NCBI GenBank assembly: GCA_033239525.1
Contig: BSYO01000009.1
Location: forward strand, 11,987,299 to 12,051,298
Source of the DNA: Nepenthes gracilis
Taxonomy: Eukaryota > Streptophyta > Magnoliopsida > Caryophyllales > Nepenthaceae
Reading direction: 5' to 3'
Length of the DNA: 64,000 bases
Position 1 is the first letter of the stretch. Every line of letters begins with the position of its first letter. Made by a program: the position numbers and the translations under genes. Shown here in pieces: positions 1 through 13,700 of this stretch. The notes under the pieces are model-generated. The model had not been told where the DNA came from, searched no databases, and was given only the letters and a program-made list of their open reading frames with translations.

Positions 1-1503
1 GGCTATTAAAGTTGTTAATTTCCTTTCAATCAAAATTTAGGTTAGCACACATGATGTGCAATATACTATTCCTTGCTATAAGCTGTTTTCTAGGCTAGCA
101 AGCCACATTATTCCATGACAAAACATGTTGTACCCCAATAGTAATGGAACTTATCTACCCTTTGTTCTTTCTGCAAATTTTGTGCCTATTCTCTTAGCTT
201 TTTGTAAGAAAGTCCCATTGCATTGTATTCACATGTAATTTGAATATAGAACAGTATACTGCTTACTAGAATAACTGCAAAATGCAATTTCCACTTTTGG
301 TTTGTCTTCCATGATCAATATTAGTATTTTCTTATCTTCTTGCTTCTTAATAATTGCAATGGTAAACACTCTTTTCAGATGTCAACCTGTGGAAGCACCA
401 TTTGTTATCATTGGATAAATTCATTCTTTTGTTTTCTTCTTGTTTATTATCATAATGCCCATTTTGGGAAAGATGATGTTCTGTAAATTCACCTTTTTCA
501 ATAAATTACAATTTAGCTAGTGTTACTAGAATATAGGGGCTTTGGCACTTAGAAAACAGCTCTTCTCTACAAATATAAAGCGTGTTTCCAGGGTAGAAAA
601 AATATTTACTGATTCTTCTTTTTTATTATCATTTCTAACCAACCGCGAAGAAAAGAAAGTGAAGCTGCAATTAGCTGATTGGATTGGGTGGAGACAGATA
701 TTGTTCAGTGAGGGATCTTTCTCGATAATTGATTCTTGAGTGGTGACAGTTTAGCTATTTATCAGTAGTGTGATTGAACACATTTCTGTGCATGGGATGC
801 TGTTAGGGCAGCATGTGAAAATGCTTTTACTAACTGGTTTTCTGCATCTATTAGAAAAGCAACTACAAATTACAGTTGTTATAGCATGATGCTTGCATAT
901 GTTTTTTCACTTGATCACAAGGAATATGATAGGTCGTTTAGTGAGTTAACCAATTTTTTGTGAGCCCATGTTGCACCCTCTTATTGAATATCTATTTTTC
1001 TTATCACATAATTTGTGATGTAGGATAATCCAGCAGTTGTGTAGTTGAAACCACATATGTTTTCTATTAGAAGGATGGCAGGTCAACATGATCTATGGGT
1101 CACTGGTATATAGTGCCAATTTTTTTTGCCTTTATGCAAATTGTCCCTTGAGAGACTAAGCTTTGGCGGAAGAGTAAGGTTAGTCTATTGTGATGGGGGG
1201 GCATGGGTTGAAATAATGGAAACAACCTCTTTGCATTGTAGGATAAGGCTGGGTACAAATGATCCTTCATAGTCTGTGATGTGGGACCCTTGTGCTTTGG
1301 GCCATCCACGCAACCCCTGAAGTTTCCATTTTCAAAATCTGTGATTTATATAAAAACATCAGTGTTTTCTTTGTTGTTGTTAGCTTTGAGATTTTATTTT
1401 CATGTGTAAATGTTCGGCAACATCCATGGTGCCTTTAACTTCAGTTGATATTCATTGTCTTATAAGTTCTTTGTCTAATCCAAGTTAAATATGCATTCTG
1501 TAG
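1..1503 (+). other. Upstream intron of the HCC1-like gene; no exon found
   Basis: No coding segment matching the N-terminal part of a SCO protein (transit peptide, membrane anchor) is visible here. The next feature begins at a clean acceptor (AG at 1502-1503) in mid-codon, so this stretch is read as intron, with earlier exons probably left of the window. The short open frames at 542-739 and 1100-1309 resemble nothing I know. Confidence 0.6.
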
Positions 1504-1716
1504 AAATCAGTAATGCCTCCAATGCAGTAAAACAGGGACCATCCATTGGAAAAGCGGCCATTGGGGGGCCATTTAACCTTGTTGATCATGATGGAAAGAA
1601 CGTAACTGATAGAGACTTCTTGGGAAAATGGACATTGATTTATTTTGGCTTCACGCATTGCCCTGATATTTGCCCTGATGAGCTTCAAAAGCTGGCTGCT
1701 GCAGTTGATAAGATAA
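1504..1716 (+). CDS. HCC1: HCC1-like exon with CxxxC copper site
   Basis: The acceptor is AG at 1502-1503 and the donor GTAAGT at 1717-1722. The exon begins with the last two bases of a Glu codon and ends with the first base of a Lys codon. It encodes the GKAAIGGPF entry to the SCO fold and the CPDIC copper motif. The ATG at 1491 lies in the intron and is not a start. Confidence 0.9.
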
Positions 1717-4700
1717 GTAAGTCACTTTAAGTACAATTCTATTGAACTTGCTTTATTTGGAACTATTACATATATATATATCCATGGCTAACTAGAAGTA
1801 TTTGATTATGGTTCTCTTTCTTTAATGAATGCCAATTCACTTATAATCCTAATTGACATTTTTCAAAAAATAGATGTGAAGGGTAATTGGAAGGGCAATT
1901 TTATTAGTAAAGTGCCACAGAGATATCTCGGAAAAGTAGAATGCTATAGACTTGGTATCTTGACAGAGCTTGGCAAGACGTGGATGTGGATCTACACCTT
2001 GAATGCTGATCCTAATGCATGACTCATTTCATGTTAAGTTCAGACGTTTGGTGTCTTGCAACTGAGATTCTACCAGAAAGTACTGCCGGCTCTGTTCTAT
2101 TGTACAATTGATATCTTGTTTTTTATGGTGAGGCTGCAATGAAGTTGTGAAATGACTTTAGCAGCTGGAGTATAGTTGACCCAACCATCCTTTTTCTGTC
2201 TTAATGGGATAGTTTGTTCAATTCCTTCATATAGGTACAAGAACTTTTATGCAATCCATGAAGAGCTATTTTCTGAATTGAGGAGCTTAATGGACTTATA
2301 TCATCTAAATTTGTTGCATTCCATGCTCAAAAAAGTTTACCTATTAGCAATATATTAAAATCCCTTGTGGCTTGTGAGAAATCTGAATCAGCATCATGTT
2401 TCATTACTTTGCAGAAGGGAAGTCTGGAATTGAAATTGTACCTGTGTTTATATCTGTTGATCCTGAAAGAGATAATGTTGAGCAAGTCAATGACTATGTG
2501 AAAGGTACATATCATGATCAGCAGAACCTTTTACATTATGAGCCAGTGAGCCTGACAGGACCATACTGGTCTGCCTGAGAGAGAATGTTTCTTTTTGAAA
2601 TCTGCCAAACTCATATCAAATCTCTCTGATACTCTGCTTTGAGGCCTTTTGATACATATTATGGAGATCATTGCTTGATATTTTTGCATGGATGTCTTCC
2701 TTGGTATTTATTTGCTAACTTCTGTGTCCTACTCTGACGTGATCTCAACCAGAGTTCCATCCAAAGTTGATTGGTTTAACTGGCAATCCGGATGAGATAC
2801 GGAAAGTTGCTCGTGCATATAGAGTGTATTATATGAAGACAGCTGAAGAAGGATCAGATTACTTGGTAGACCACTCCATTGTCATGTATGTCTGACTTAT
2901 TGTTCTTGTGAGATCTGTGTCTGCCTTTTGAAGATAATTATTTTTTGTAAAAGTAATATTGTGGAAGGATAACAGAGGCTGAGAAAGGGACATGTGGGAT
3001 AGGATAATATTGCTACTAATTATGACTGTTCATTTTGACTAAATTGAAGATTTTGGGTTGCATATTATCTGAACCGAAGCTGAGCCAGTTTAACGCTATA
3101 ACCAGCCATTTGGTTAATGGTTAAACAGTTTAAAAGGTGACATCCCAAGCCATATATATAATTAACGCTGACAAATGAAATAATGCTTGTTGAAACAAGA
3201 GCTAAACCTCAACCATGACCAAGGTTAAGCATAGGTCTCTTCTGCGCATAATTTACTATTTGAAGAACAATGTGCTGAGGTATTTTGCTACAGTATGCAA
3301 AATTTGCAATTTCTCACATTTCAAATTGGTATTGAACTCCTGCCAAGGTTGACTGCCTAATCTTAGCTCCCTGTTGTTTTGCCAGCAGAGTGGACCAAAC
3401 AACTGCATTCCAAGACCCAGTGAACCTATTTTATTAAAGAACCCTGAAATTTGGTTTACCATCTTCCAAAATGACCATGTCCCGGTATCTCATTGCTTTC
3501 GACTTCATGTTGTGTGCGATAAACCTTCATAATAGTTTGCAACATCTGCTTTGTTCAATATTATTGTGATCATGTTATTGCCACAAAATGGAATATTACG
3601 TAAGAGGGAGACATTTTTTGCTTTTTGGGGGGTGAGGGAGGGTGAGATGGATCATGAAACAAATGCAATTGGTGAGACTCTATATATATGAAATTGTAAC
3701 ATAATATGTTGATGCGATGCTAGCTGAGATGCTAGCTGAGCTCATGGTGATGGTGTAGGCTATTTTCAGATCTCGATTTGTCATACCATAATTGGAGGAA
3801 GTCTTGATAAATTTGACTGTAGGAAAACATAAAATGAAAAAAAAAGGAGGCTAAATGTGCGGGTATTATACAAGTCTAGGTAGTTAAATCGCTCAACCAT
3901 TGGCTTTTGAAACTGAGAAAACCAAAAATGGGAGCTGAAGTTAAGAATATTAATTTGCGAGGAGGGTTTGCCAATCCGACATAAATACCATGTTTTAATA
4001 CCCGTTCTTCATCCACCCTGATTTTGAAAGGTGATAGTAATTTTTTTTCCTTTCTTCAAGTTCTGAACCATTAATCCTACTGAATGTTGCTCAATTATAT
4101 CTGTCCATAGATTCTTCTCACCAATCTCTATTCATACATTGACATCATTTTGGGTTCCAGTTAGCATCACAAGACAAATTGTGAGTTAGTCATACAGGAC
4201 CCAACGTTTTAAATGGTTGAATGTGGTTGTATTTGCCCTTTGAATAGCAAGACCAATAAAGACATTTTAGGTAAGACTAAGTTAAAGGAAGTAACTAGTT
4301 GGAATCCTTACACATTTTAAAAGTTTACTTGACTTGGCAAATCTATCAGAGTGAATAACAGCTGAAGTATGTTTTCCGAAAAAATGTTAATAAACTCCAA
4401 AGGATGCTGTGTGACAGAAGAATAGTCTCTTGCCTGAGTAATTGCAGAGTTTTAACACACTCAAATAGGTATAAGGCCGAGAGGCCCTAGACTATAATCT
4501 TCACAAATTTCTCTAAGATATGGATCATTTCACCATGTCTGTATGAAGCTTGATTTCTTAAAGCATCCACATGATTTCCTTATAACAAGACTACAGTAAA
4601 ATGCCTAGCAGAGATAAGATGTTAGTATCAGCAAAAATCAATAGATCTTTATTTGTTATTTGTCTTTTTACAGGGCAACTTCAAGCAATTACTGAAAAAT

Positions 4701-7700
4701 CATAACTGTCCCAGAAAAAAAAAAAAAAAAAAAAAGAAACATCTGTTTTATAAACGAGTTACTTTTTTGGAGTGGGATTTAAGGGATTGTGAAACGTGGA
4801 TAGAGAACAAGCTGTGTGTAACTCAATTAAAAACCAGAAATGGCAAATGAAAGTTTGGAGTCGTTAAGATCCAACACTCAAGAGTGATTCTGTCACCACT
4901 CACTTTCTTCTATATTGCTTTTTGGTTGCTGGCATGTGTTGTAGGATTAGGAATGAAGAGTCAGGTAGCACCATTTTGGAATGGCAGTTCACAAGAAAAG
5001 GGGGGTGGGAGGAGGAAGAGACACAGCTAACTGAACAGAGCAGAGAAAGAAAACGATGAAATGAATATCCTAAATGAACCTGCCAGAACTAAGGGGGAAA
5101 TATGAGAGGAGAAAAAATGTAGATTTAAAGAGATTTATGGAAGTAGATGAAGAGGGAGGGAGAGAGACACTGACATACCTGAGCCCAGATGGCTTCCTTA
5201 AGAAACCTGTAACTGAGTGTTTTTGCTTTGTGCTAGTTAAGGTGAAATAAGTTTTGGGGTCATTCAGAGGGTTTTCTTCTTGGCTTCTAAACAGCAAGAG
5301 CTTAATGGTGAAGTGGGGAACAATTCACTGATGCTGATACTTGAATCTATGTCCCGAGTGCAATCCTGTTCCAAACCAATGCATTGATAAGCCGCCAGGA
5401 GTTGGCCTGGTTCTTGAAACCTTTTTTTTCCCCTTAAAAATATAAGAACCTGATCGCACAAAAAGTTAAATGTAAAATGATAACACAACATTTTCCTTGT
5501 CAAGCCTAAACCGAAATTTAGAATGATACCCTTTATCAACACTTCTACTTTGGCTCTTCAGTAATCTTTGAACACCCTAATTTATCAAATTATTTGTCCT
5601 CAATTTTGTCTTGTATCCACTCCCCCTTCAACTCATGGACTACTTGAGCATGATCCAATCTAAAGCTTGATATATGGACTTAGTGCTCAAGCATGAGCTA
5701 AGTGAGTAGGCCAAGAGTCCAGACTAGCCTAGTATGACCCAATCATGTATTATTTCAGTTTACTGTTTTATTTTTTGTTTATTAAGTAACTGTAGAAAAT
5801 AATACTAAAATTTATTATTGTCATATTTGAATGTTTTAGAGACTGAAATTATATGAACATTTGTGGAACACTGCCAAAAATAAGAAAAATAGAATAAGAT
5901 TTTTGAATGTTTGAGTGCTACTGAGGTTGTGGGGTGGCATTCCTACCTATAGAAAGGAGGCAACCTCCAAGTTTCCTTCTAGTTGGTAAAGGACAATGTT
6001 TTAACCATCCTAATTGTCATGACCCGGTCCAGATCATAATGCAGAAAATCATAAATCTCATATCTCAAAACATCAAATAGACAAAACCATTTATTATCAT
6101 TTCATTAATTAAAAACAATCATTTACGATAATCGTACGTTAGAGTTGTATATCTAAAAACATAAATACATCATAATTTGTCTTACAAACTTAATATTACA
6201 AAGAAATATAAATAATCCATTTAGATACTTATCTAAGAATCCATTAAAGTCACACTATTTTACACCTAAGTCTTTGGGATACCTGCAACTACTCTAGCAG
6301 AATTCAAATAAAACGAGGAGTGAACCGAATTTCCAATAAGTCATATTAATAACAATATATAATAATGTGCTCAACTCAATAAAATTGTATACAACAATAC
6401 AATAGCCAATAATTCAAAAGAATAAATGCGCAAAAATTCCACATAAGATGAAGGTAGACCAAATCTACAAATCCTAACATAACTGAGGTTATAAAACATT
6501 GTGAGAATTTTGACAAATCCCTTGTGGATTTTATTCACCATCAATTAAAGGTCAACACATTCACCCCCTGACTAGTCGGGTATGTAACATGATATTGCAG
6601 ACATCCTTGATCGTACATGCAACCACGTCAACTGAGTTCCCGTGATATGACCACATCTAGATCCAATGTCTCTCATTGATATCAATCGATAACACAATAC
6701 GATCATCACACACCTATAAGCATTCCACTATAAATCTATGACATTAGCATCTAGTGGGATATAGAAATTAATATTGAAAAGCTATGGACTACACAACAGT
6801 GTCGCAGGCTCCATATTCATTGATATTGTGGTGTTTTCATATAATCTTCTTCAACTTAACCATAGCCACGAGTCAAAGGAAGCAATTCTAATACTTAGAC
6901 TCAAGGATCAATGAATAATGATCAGAATCTTTGAATTTAAGACAATTCCAAAACTCGGACAATAATCTGTTAGTCAGGCGTTTAAGCGTTGACTCACATA
7001 CCAAAATACAATTATGACGTTTAACACTAGTCAAATGCTATTCGAAGGTTACAGAATAGAAGCTATTATTTTGGTTCCTAAATGAGTAAAAGTCCAACAA
7101 ACTCTACAAGAAACAATTTAAACTCACAGATAATGACAAGGATTTTGAATTCAATTTATTCTTGCAAACTTGAAATATATGATAATAAGAAGGGTTATCT
7201 ATTCAAACATTTAAACTATTTCCGAACAATTATACGAATTTAAGCATAAACATTTTGATTTCAAGTCTATTTCCATTTTCATGCTATTTTCTCTAATCTT
7301 TCTTAAATTCCAACATTTATGTTAATCCATACCTACATATTAAAATATCATTCGAGTGGGACATAATATGAAATCCATAAGATCATACTAGGAAATCCAC
7401 AAGAAAGATATCGAGAATACATCAATCATCCAAGGAAGAAGGAAAGAAGACATGAACTTATAACAAAGAAGGATGTATGACTTGTTTGATAATTCTTAAT
7501 CCCTTAATCTTAGATTTTGAATTCTTTTAATCGTTTTTCCTTCTTCATGTTCTGGATTTCTTCTTCTTTCTCTATGCTCTTTCTTTTTCTATCTTGTGTC
7601 TTTTTACAATAATGGGAAGGTTCTTATTTATAGAAGGAAGAAAAGGAAATGGCCTTTCCAATTTTCAACCAAATTGCCTTATATTTAATTATTTAGAATT

Positions 7701-10700
7701 AATTAAGTAAACTACCATCATTTTGGTCTTATCCTTAGATTAAACAGTTAGGAAGTTAACTTCTATTTGAAATTTGCACAAAAGTGCTCTAATTGGTATA
7801 CAGTCTACTGGCGTTTGAGACGTCACTCAAACATTAGGTCGAACACTACAACTACTTGATTCAATCTTCACCGAAACGAATTCTAATTAATTCTAAGGTC
7901 CAAATATCCTTAATTAAGCATGAAATATCAATTAAATTCATGATATCAAATTGATAGCACAAACTTTGCAACTTAGAAATATCTGGGATATTACACTAAT
8001 AGGGTAAGAGAGAGATTGATGAGTGATGACTGTTCCTGCAACCCACACTTGTAGATACAGAGCCGGAGCACCCACTCTCAATCCCTTAAATTCTTTTTTA
8101 GTATCACAATTGTTTTACTTGACTTTGAGTCCTGTAAACCCATTACAAAACCCAATTGGAGGAAAGAGAACTCTCCAAGACCTAAAATCCTGGTATTGGA
8201 GATGTCTGTTTGCTTTAAATTTATGGTAATCTGATTTTGTTGAAGTTAGGCCAAGAGGGCGTCGATTGTTTCTTACGAGAGCCAAGGGGCCTTTGACCAA
8301 GTGGAATTTTTCATAACCCATTGTCATGTAATCAATGTAAGATACAAGCAGCTACAGAGGCAATGCTTGGGTGACAGTTCAGCCACCACAGCATCAGCAT
8401 CAAAGTTATCAATAACAGTTGGCTGGATCAGCAGGAAGTCCTCACCAGTCCTTAACAGTTCAAGATTGACTTGTTTAAGTAGTTGAGAGAATAATTAGTC
8501 TAGGTAGGCAGTTATTATTGTAAGGCTATTATTGTAGGATTATTCTTAAGGGATTTGGCTTTATTAAACCATGCTTATGGTGTAATTATTATATGATGAA
8601 TATGAACCACTTGAATTCCTAGTCCCTTCTATGGTTTAGATTCATTCCTCTATTCCCCTTTCTTATGTTTTCCTTTCTGTCTCTCTCCCTCCTCATTTCC
8701 CCTTCAATTATCTTCCATTGAGATGTATTAAGAGTCTACTGGGCTCTTTTACATGACAATTGGTATTAGAGCAAGTTCCTTGGTAATTCTTGTATGATTC
8801 ATTTAAATTCCCACAAAATTCTGCTAATGTTTTTCCCCAACACATTGCTGCAAGTGCATCTTCGACTGATTGCTTCTACAGGAATTATTTTTGTTTCTTA
8901 CAAAGCATCAACTTATTCTATTTCTACGTAAGTGTTTTCTGCAATACAAGTAATTTGCTATTCTGTACCAAATTGTGCAATTCTTCTGAGTTGCAAATAA
9001 CTTGCTTCATGTGTAGTCAGCTCCTGCTGCATCCTGCTTAGGGTCAGCATTTTGAAATCTGGTTCCGCATTAATCAAAATTTGATTATGGAAAATTGCTC
9101 TCAAGTCTACATCTGAACTATTGTGTGTGCATTTTTACCGGCCAGTTCTACTTTGTTGCGCCTCTCAGTCTGTTTTATTCTGAAGTTTGGTTCCTGATCT
9201 TTCGAGATTTTACCTCCAGCTTGGAAAGTCTTGATCATGCCTCGTCAATTCATATTCTACACCAATTCTGATTTGGTTTCTGCACTTTAGATTCCATACT
9301 TCTGATATTTTTGCTGTTAAACTCCTACTTAAGATTCTGCACTTTACCAATCTTGATTTATCCACTTCAAATTCTGCATTCTCTTTTATTTCAGGGTTTC
9401 TAACTACTGAATAGGCTTCTTGATTCTGGATTCTCTATTAATTTTTTCCCTATGACTACTTAACCAATTCATAAAGTCCACGTTTCATCCTGCTCAGTTT
9501 TGAACAATAACTTGCTCTTTTTCTGTCCTCCTGATACTCTGTGTTACTATATTCTGCTCATAACAGAATCAAGAAGTCAAGAGCACGTCTGTAATCTTAA
9601 ATTCCAGAATTGGTATTCAGTACAATTCAGCAAACTATTAGTTCAACCTACTATTGCTGGAGTTTCTGCAAAAGGAATAGAGGTTACACCACAAGCACAT
9701 ATTTCATCATAACCATATCTTCACCTTTCCAAAAAGGAGCAATAGAAATAGCTAAACATAATCTAGCAAAGGGTTCATACCATGGATACTAGTGTAAAAA
9801 GACAGACAACAAAAGAATTTTGTTCCTCAATTCCACGACATTCCATTGTATGCAGCACAAGTGATTTTGCAGCATGGGTTTGTCCCTTCTGGCAGCATCA
9901 GCAACCTACAATTACAAGCTCATTCCAAAGGACTCCAATAATTGATTTAATTTGTCAAATTTTCCCCAGCAAGCTTGCATTTAATCACTTCAGTATGACT
10001 ATTGGGTACACAGATGACTCGAAAATATGAATCAAATTTTTGCAACAAGGAATGAATACCAATGCTCTAGCCTTTTCTCTTATACATCCATCTGCTAAAG
10101 CCATGGGTAAACAAACAAGGTTCCTGGAATTTTAAGACTGGTATAGATTGCAACTGATGACTGATCAAGGGTGAGGTATTCTCTCCTTATGGATGTATGA
10201 CCCTTATTTATGTGCAACCACAGATAGGAGGGCAAGGTATCATGAGTTACAAGGCATTACAAGAGGCTAGAAGTGCAAGGAATACGTTGTATGGGAGAAT
10301 TTATTGGAAGTGTTGTCTAGAAAGCCTCCAATTTTGGGTACCAAATGAGTACAATGCTACTTTAGGTGCTGAAGACATTGCATTCACTTCAACAAATTCA
10401 GCAGCAGCCACTCCATCTTTCAGCTATCAAATGGCATTGCAAGACTTCATTTCTCAATTTCTGAAATCCAGTTCTTCTACTTTCACATATGTAGACCAAT
10501 TCATCAGCTTCTAACAATTTCCAAAAGTTAAAATGGAAAACACTCACATCAACTCTATTAGGTCCATCAATTATGAAAATGTTAGTGATGATTATGAGGG
10601 TGATAATGCTAATGATGCCTCTTCCAATATGGAAGATAAGGATTAGTTTATTGCAGATTATATTAATCTGTAAACCAGAATCTATGGCAGGGGTATTTTT

Positions 10701-13700
10701 CTTCAGATTCATTACAGAAAAATCGACAACAATAAATCTGTCTTGGATGCAGATCAAGTGATCTGTGAGAGATTCTCATGGCCATACCATATCAGTTTCT
10801 GACAAAACATCAGTAGCGCACTATTATGAGAATCATTTCAAGGAGAAGACATTAAATCAGCAATGCCTTTACTCAAAGGAGCATCAACCAGTCAAATATA
10901 TATGAATCAAGGAATAAATTTCATTCTTTTGATAACTAATGGGCATCCAATTCCATCGTGTTATGTCAAAATGCCACCGACCATGTTGTTTGCCCACCAT
11001 AGCATTTCAATACCAATCTGGCCTTCCTTTTCATCATCCACTTCAAGGAAAAAAGGGTGTTTTCATCAACAAACTTCTATTCTATTGCAACACTTGATCA
11101 AGGCAGTAGCGCATTCACATGCAAGCTAACATTTGTGATATGAGGATACTGAACTCTTGCCCTATTTTTCAGAACACTGGTACAGGATAATGATAGTTGT
11201 TACCTAGTTCATTTTGTAAAATTCTAAGAAGGCAAAACACAGTCAACAATACTAAGACATCCATAATTTCAATCCACAATTTGTCAGGCTATCATCCACA
11301 TCAACATCAAAACTTTCCTGTCCTTGGGGACAAGGATGTTCCCACCAGGGGATTATTTGTCATGTAATGACCTAGACAAGAACAGCTACACAGGCGATCC
11401 TTGGGGGGCAGTTCATCTAGAACAGTATCAACATCAAAGGGATCAATAGAAGTCGGTCAGATCAACAGGAACTCCTAATTATGTTGGTTAGGCAAGTCAA
11501 TAGGTTACCATTGTATGACTATTATTGTAAGGGTAGTTGTTAAAGGATTCTGCTATATTAAGCCTTGCTTATGGTGTAATAATTATATGATGAATATGAA
11601 TGTTAGCCTCACCATGTTTCCCTTTCAAACACTGTCCTTAAGCTATGTTAAGAGTCGCCTCCTAGGCTTTTACATGATACCCATCTTTATGAGAAAAATG
11701 TGGCAGTTCAACAACCGAGATTCTTGCATTGTGGGGTTTGAGAAGAGTCATAATACATATGACATTTGCATCTATTGCAGTTTCCATGGTTTGAATCTGA
11801 ATCTCTGTGTTATAGTGGGGCAATCTTATCATTAAAACATGTCTTGCCCTTTTTTACCAAGCAGTTGATAAAAGCGTCACAAAGAACCCATGCCCCAAAG
11901 TGGGGTGGGAATGGGGGCAGACATTCAAACCTCACAATTAAGTCTCTTCTATCTTACCAACCTGGCAAAAGAAGGGGAAAAACAAAAGTCAAAGCATGGA
12001 TGAAAGCATGGATAAAAATATTGGCCAATATGTACTGATATCAAGAGATACCGCATTGATATGTCTAGATATTAGGATATCGTCACATCACTATATCAGT
12101 AAGTATTGGAAAATATCAGAAAATATCAACTGCTATAAAACTGAGAAAGTCTCACGGCTGACATTCAAAGTTTCTTCCACATTTTTTCAAAATTTGCTTC
12201 TTGCTTCCATCGCCCGAAATTCAAACATAACCAAGGATTCATTGAACACTTACAACATATTTCATCCTCCAAATGCTTAGATTTTATTGGAACTTGAGAT
12301 TGTAATAGAGCCAAGATTTCTGCAAAGAATGAATAGTGAGATTTTGATTTTAAATTTATTTTTCTTATTTTATTTAGCTTGAATATATCATTTATAACCC
12401 AGATATGTTGGATTTTAGGCCCCAAAACACGATTTTATCTATGTTTCTTGATTTGAAACAAAACTCCAACAAAAGTTCAAAAAATATTTCAAATGGAAGA
12501 TAAACATTTCTCGATCTCACCAATTTGTACTTGGAATTTTTTGATTGGGATAGTATAGGTTTAATTACACATGTTTAATTGATTTAGTATTTAACAATTA
12601 ACTTAAATTGTAATTTTGTTAAGATTATGCTTGGGGTTTGATAATTTTTTCTTAAAAATTGAAATTCACATATTATTTTGTTTTTTTGAAATTGTTGTGA
12701 ATCAATATTTTATAAGCATTCTTTGTAATATATATTACAAAAGAGGTTCAAAATTCAGTATATAACTCATTTTTCATGTGATTTGGAGAGAAAAAATTCT
12801 TCCATTCTTGACATCTAATACCAGCACATGTCGCCTTATACTTCCAATTCTTGTGCAGTTGTCACTGATAGATATTTTAGTCTATGAAGCAAAGGCTTCA
12901 TTTCAATTCGACTCTTGAAAAAACTTAACAACTCACCTATGTCACAAAATTTCTGACTCAGTAACACTGTTGCTGCACGAGGTATTTTTCAAAATGTTAT
13001 TGAGGGTTGCCTTTTTGAGTTTGCCGTTTGAGCTTCTTATCAAGTATTCTGCTGCAAAAAATCAGAAGAGTGATGCCCACTGCTGATTTGCAAGAATTGA
13101 GTGAGAATAGCCTGAAGTAGTTTTTTTCTTTTTTAAGTAACTTGGACCTATTACCACTGAGCCCAAGGCTTAAAAATGGTTTTTTTTTTTTTTTTTGGTT
13201 GACAGTTAGGTGTTGTTTGAAAGTCTAAGTTGCTATTCTCAGCTAGCTCCTGTCCTACACTGGAGCCAGCCCAAGCGAGCAAGCTTACAAATGAAGTGAG
13301 GCAAGCTCGAGCCAGCCCTAACACTTCAGGCTGTGCTCAAGTGTTGCGATATTTGGCGTAGTTTATCTCAACTTATTGACAACGCTAATTGGGGAGTGTT
13401 CTATTTGCTGGCTTTGATATGATTTCAAAACAGTGCACCATTTTTCTTTGGTCAAGAAAAATGCTTGATCATAGTTATCTGCAGCTACAGGAACCCAATG
13501 CCAATTCAAGGGAAAAAATTGTGCATGCACACAGGATGGTGGATCTATGAAATAGTTCACATCATTTTTGCTTCTGATATTACTAAATTTCTACACCATC
13601 ATTTCAACTTCAGTATATGATTCAAATATACAACATAAAGAAAAAAAGTAGTACATTCCTCATAATGGTTTGTCGTTTGTGAGTAGCTGGAATTGCCCCG

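Larger units (their letters stand above)
8322..11679 (+). mobile_element. Decayed non-autonomous Copia-type LTR element
   Basis: Two diverged LTRs (8322-8758 and 11358-11679) both start TGTCATGTAAT. They share blocks such as GCTTATGGTGTAAT and ATATGATGAATATGAA and end near ACATGACA or ACATGATA. The element is flanked by the direct repeat CCCAT (8317-8321 and 11680-11684). A primer-binding site resembling the initiator-Met tRNA complement (TGGTATTAGAGCA) follows the first LTR. A purine-rich stretch (ACCAGGGGATTA) lies near the second LTR. The 2.6-kb interior shows no recognisable gag or pol, so this looks like a non-autonomous or wholly eroded copy. LTR divergence with indels implies great age. 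Confidence 0.72.

Noticed and set aside
1491..1730. ATG at 1491 as a start of the SCO-type protein
   Set aside because: It lies upstream of a clean acceptor, and the family has long N-terminal sequence before this point.
10197..10757. Open frames of 105 (+) and 119 (-) codons
   Set aside because: They lie inside the old Copia-type element, overlap antisense, and match no gag or pol motif.
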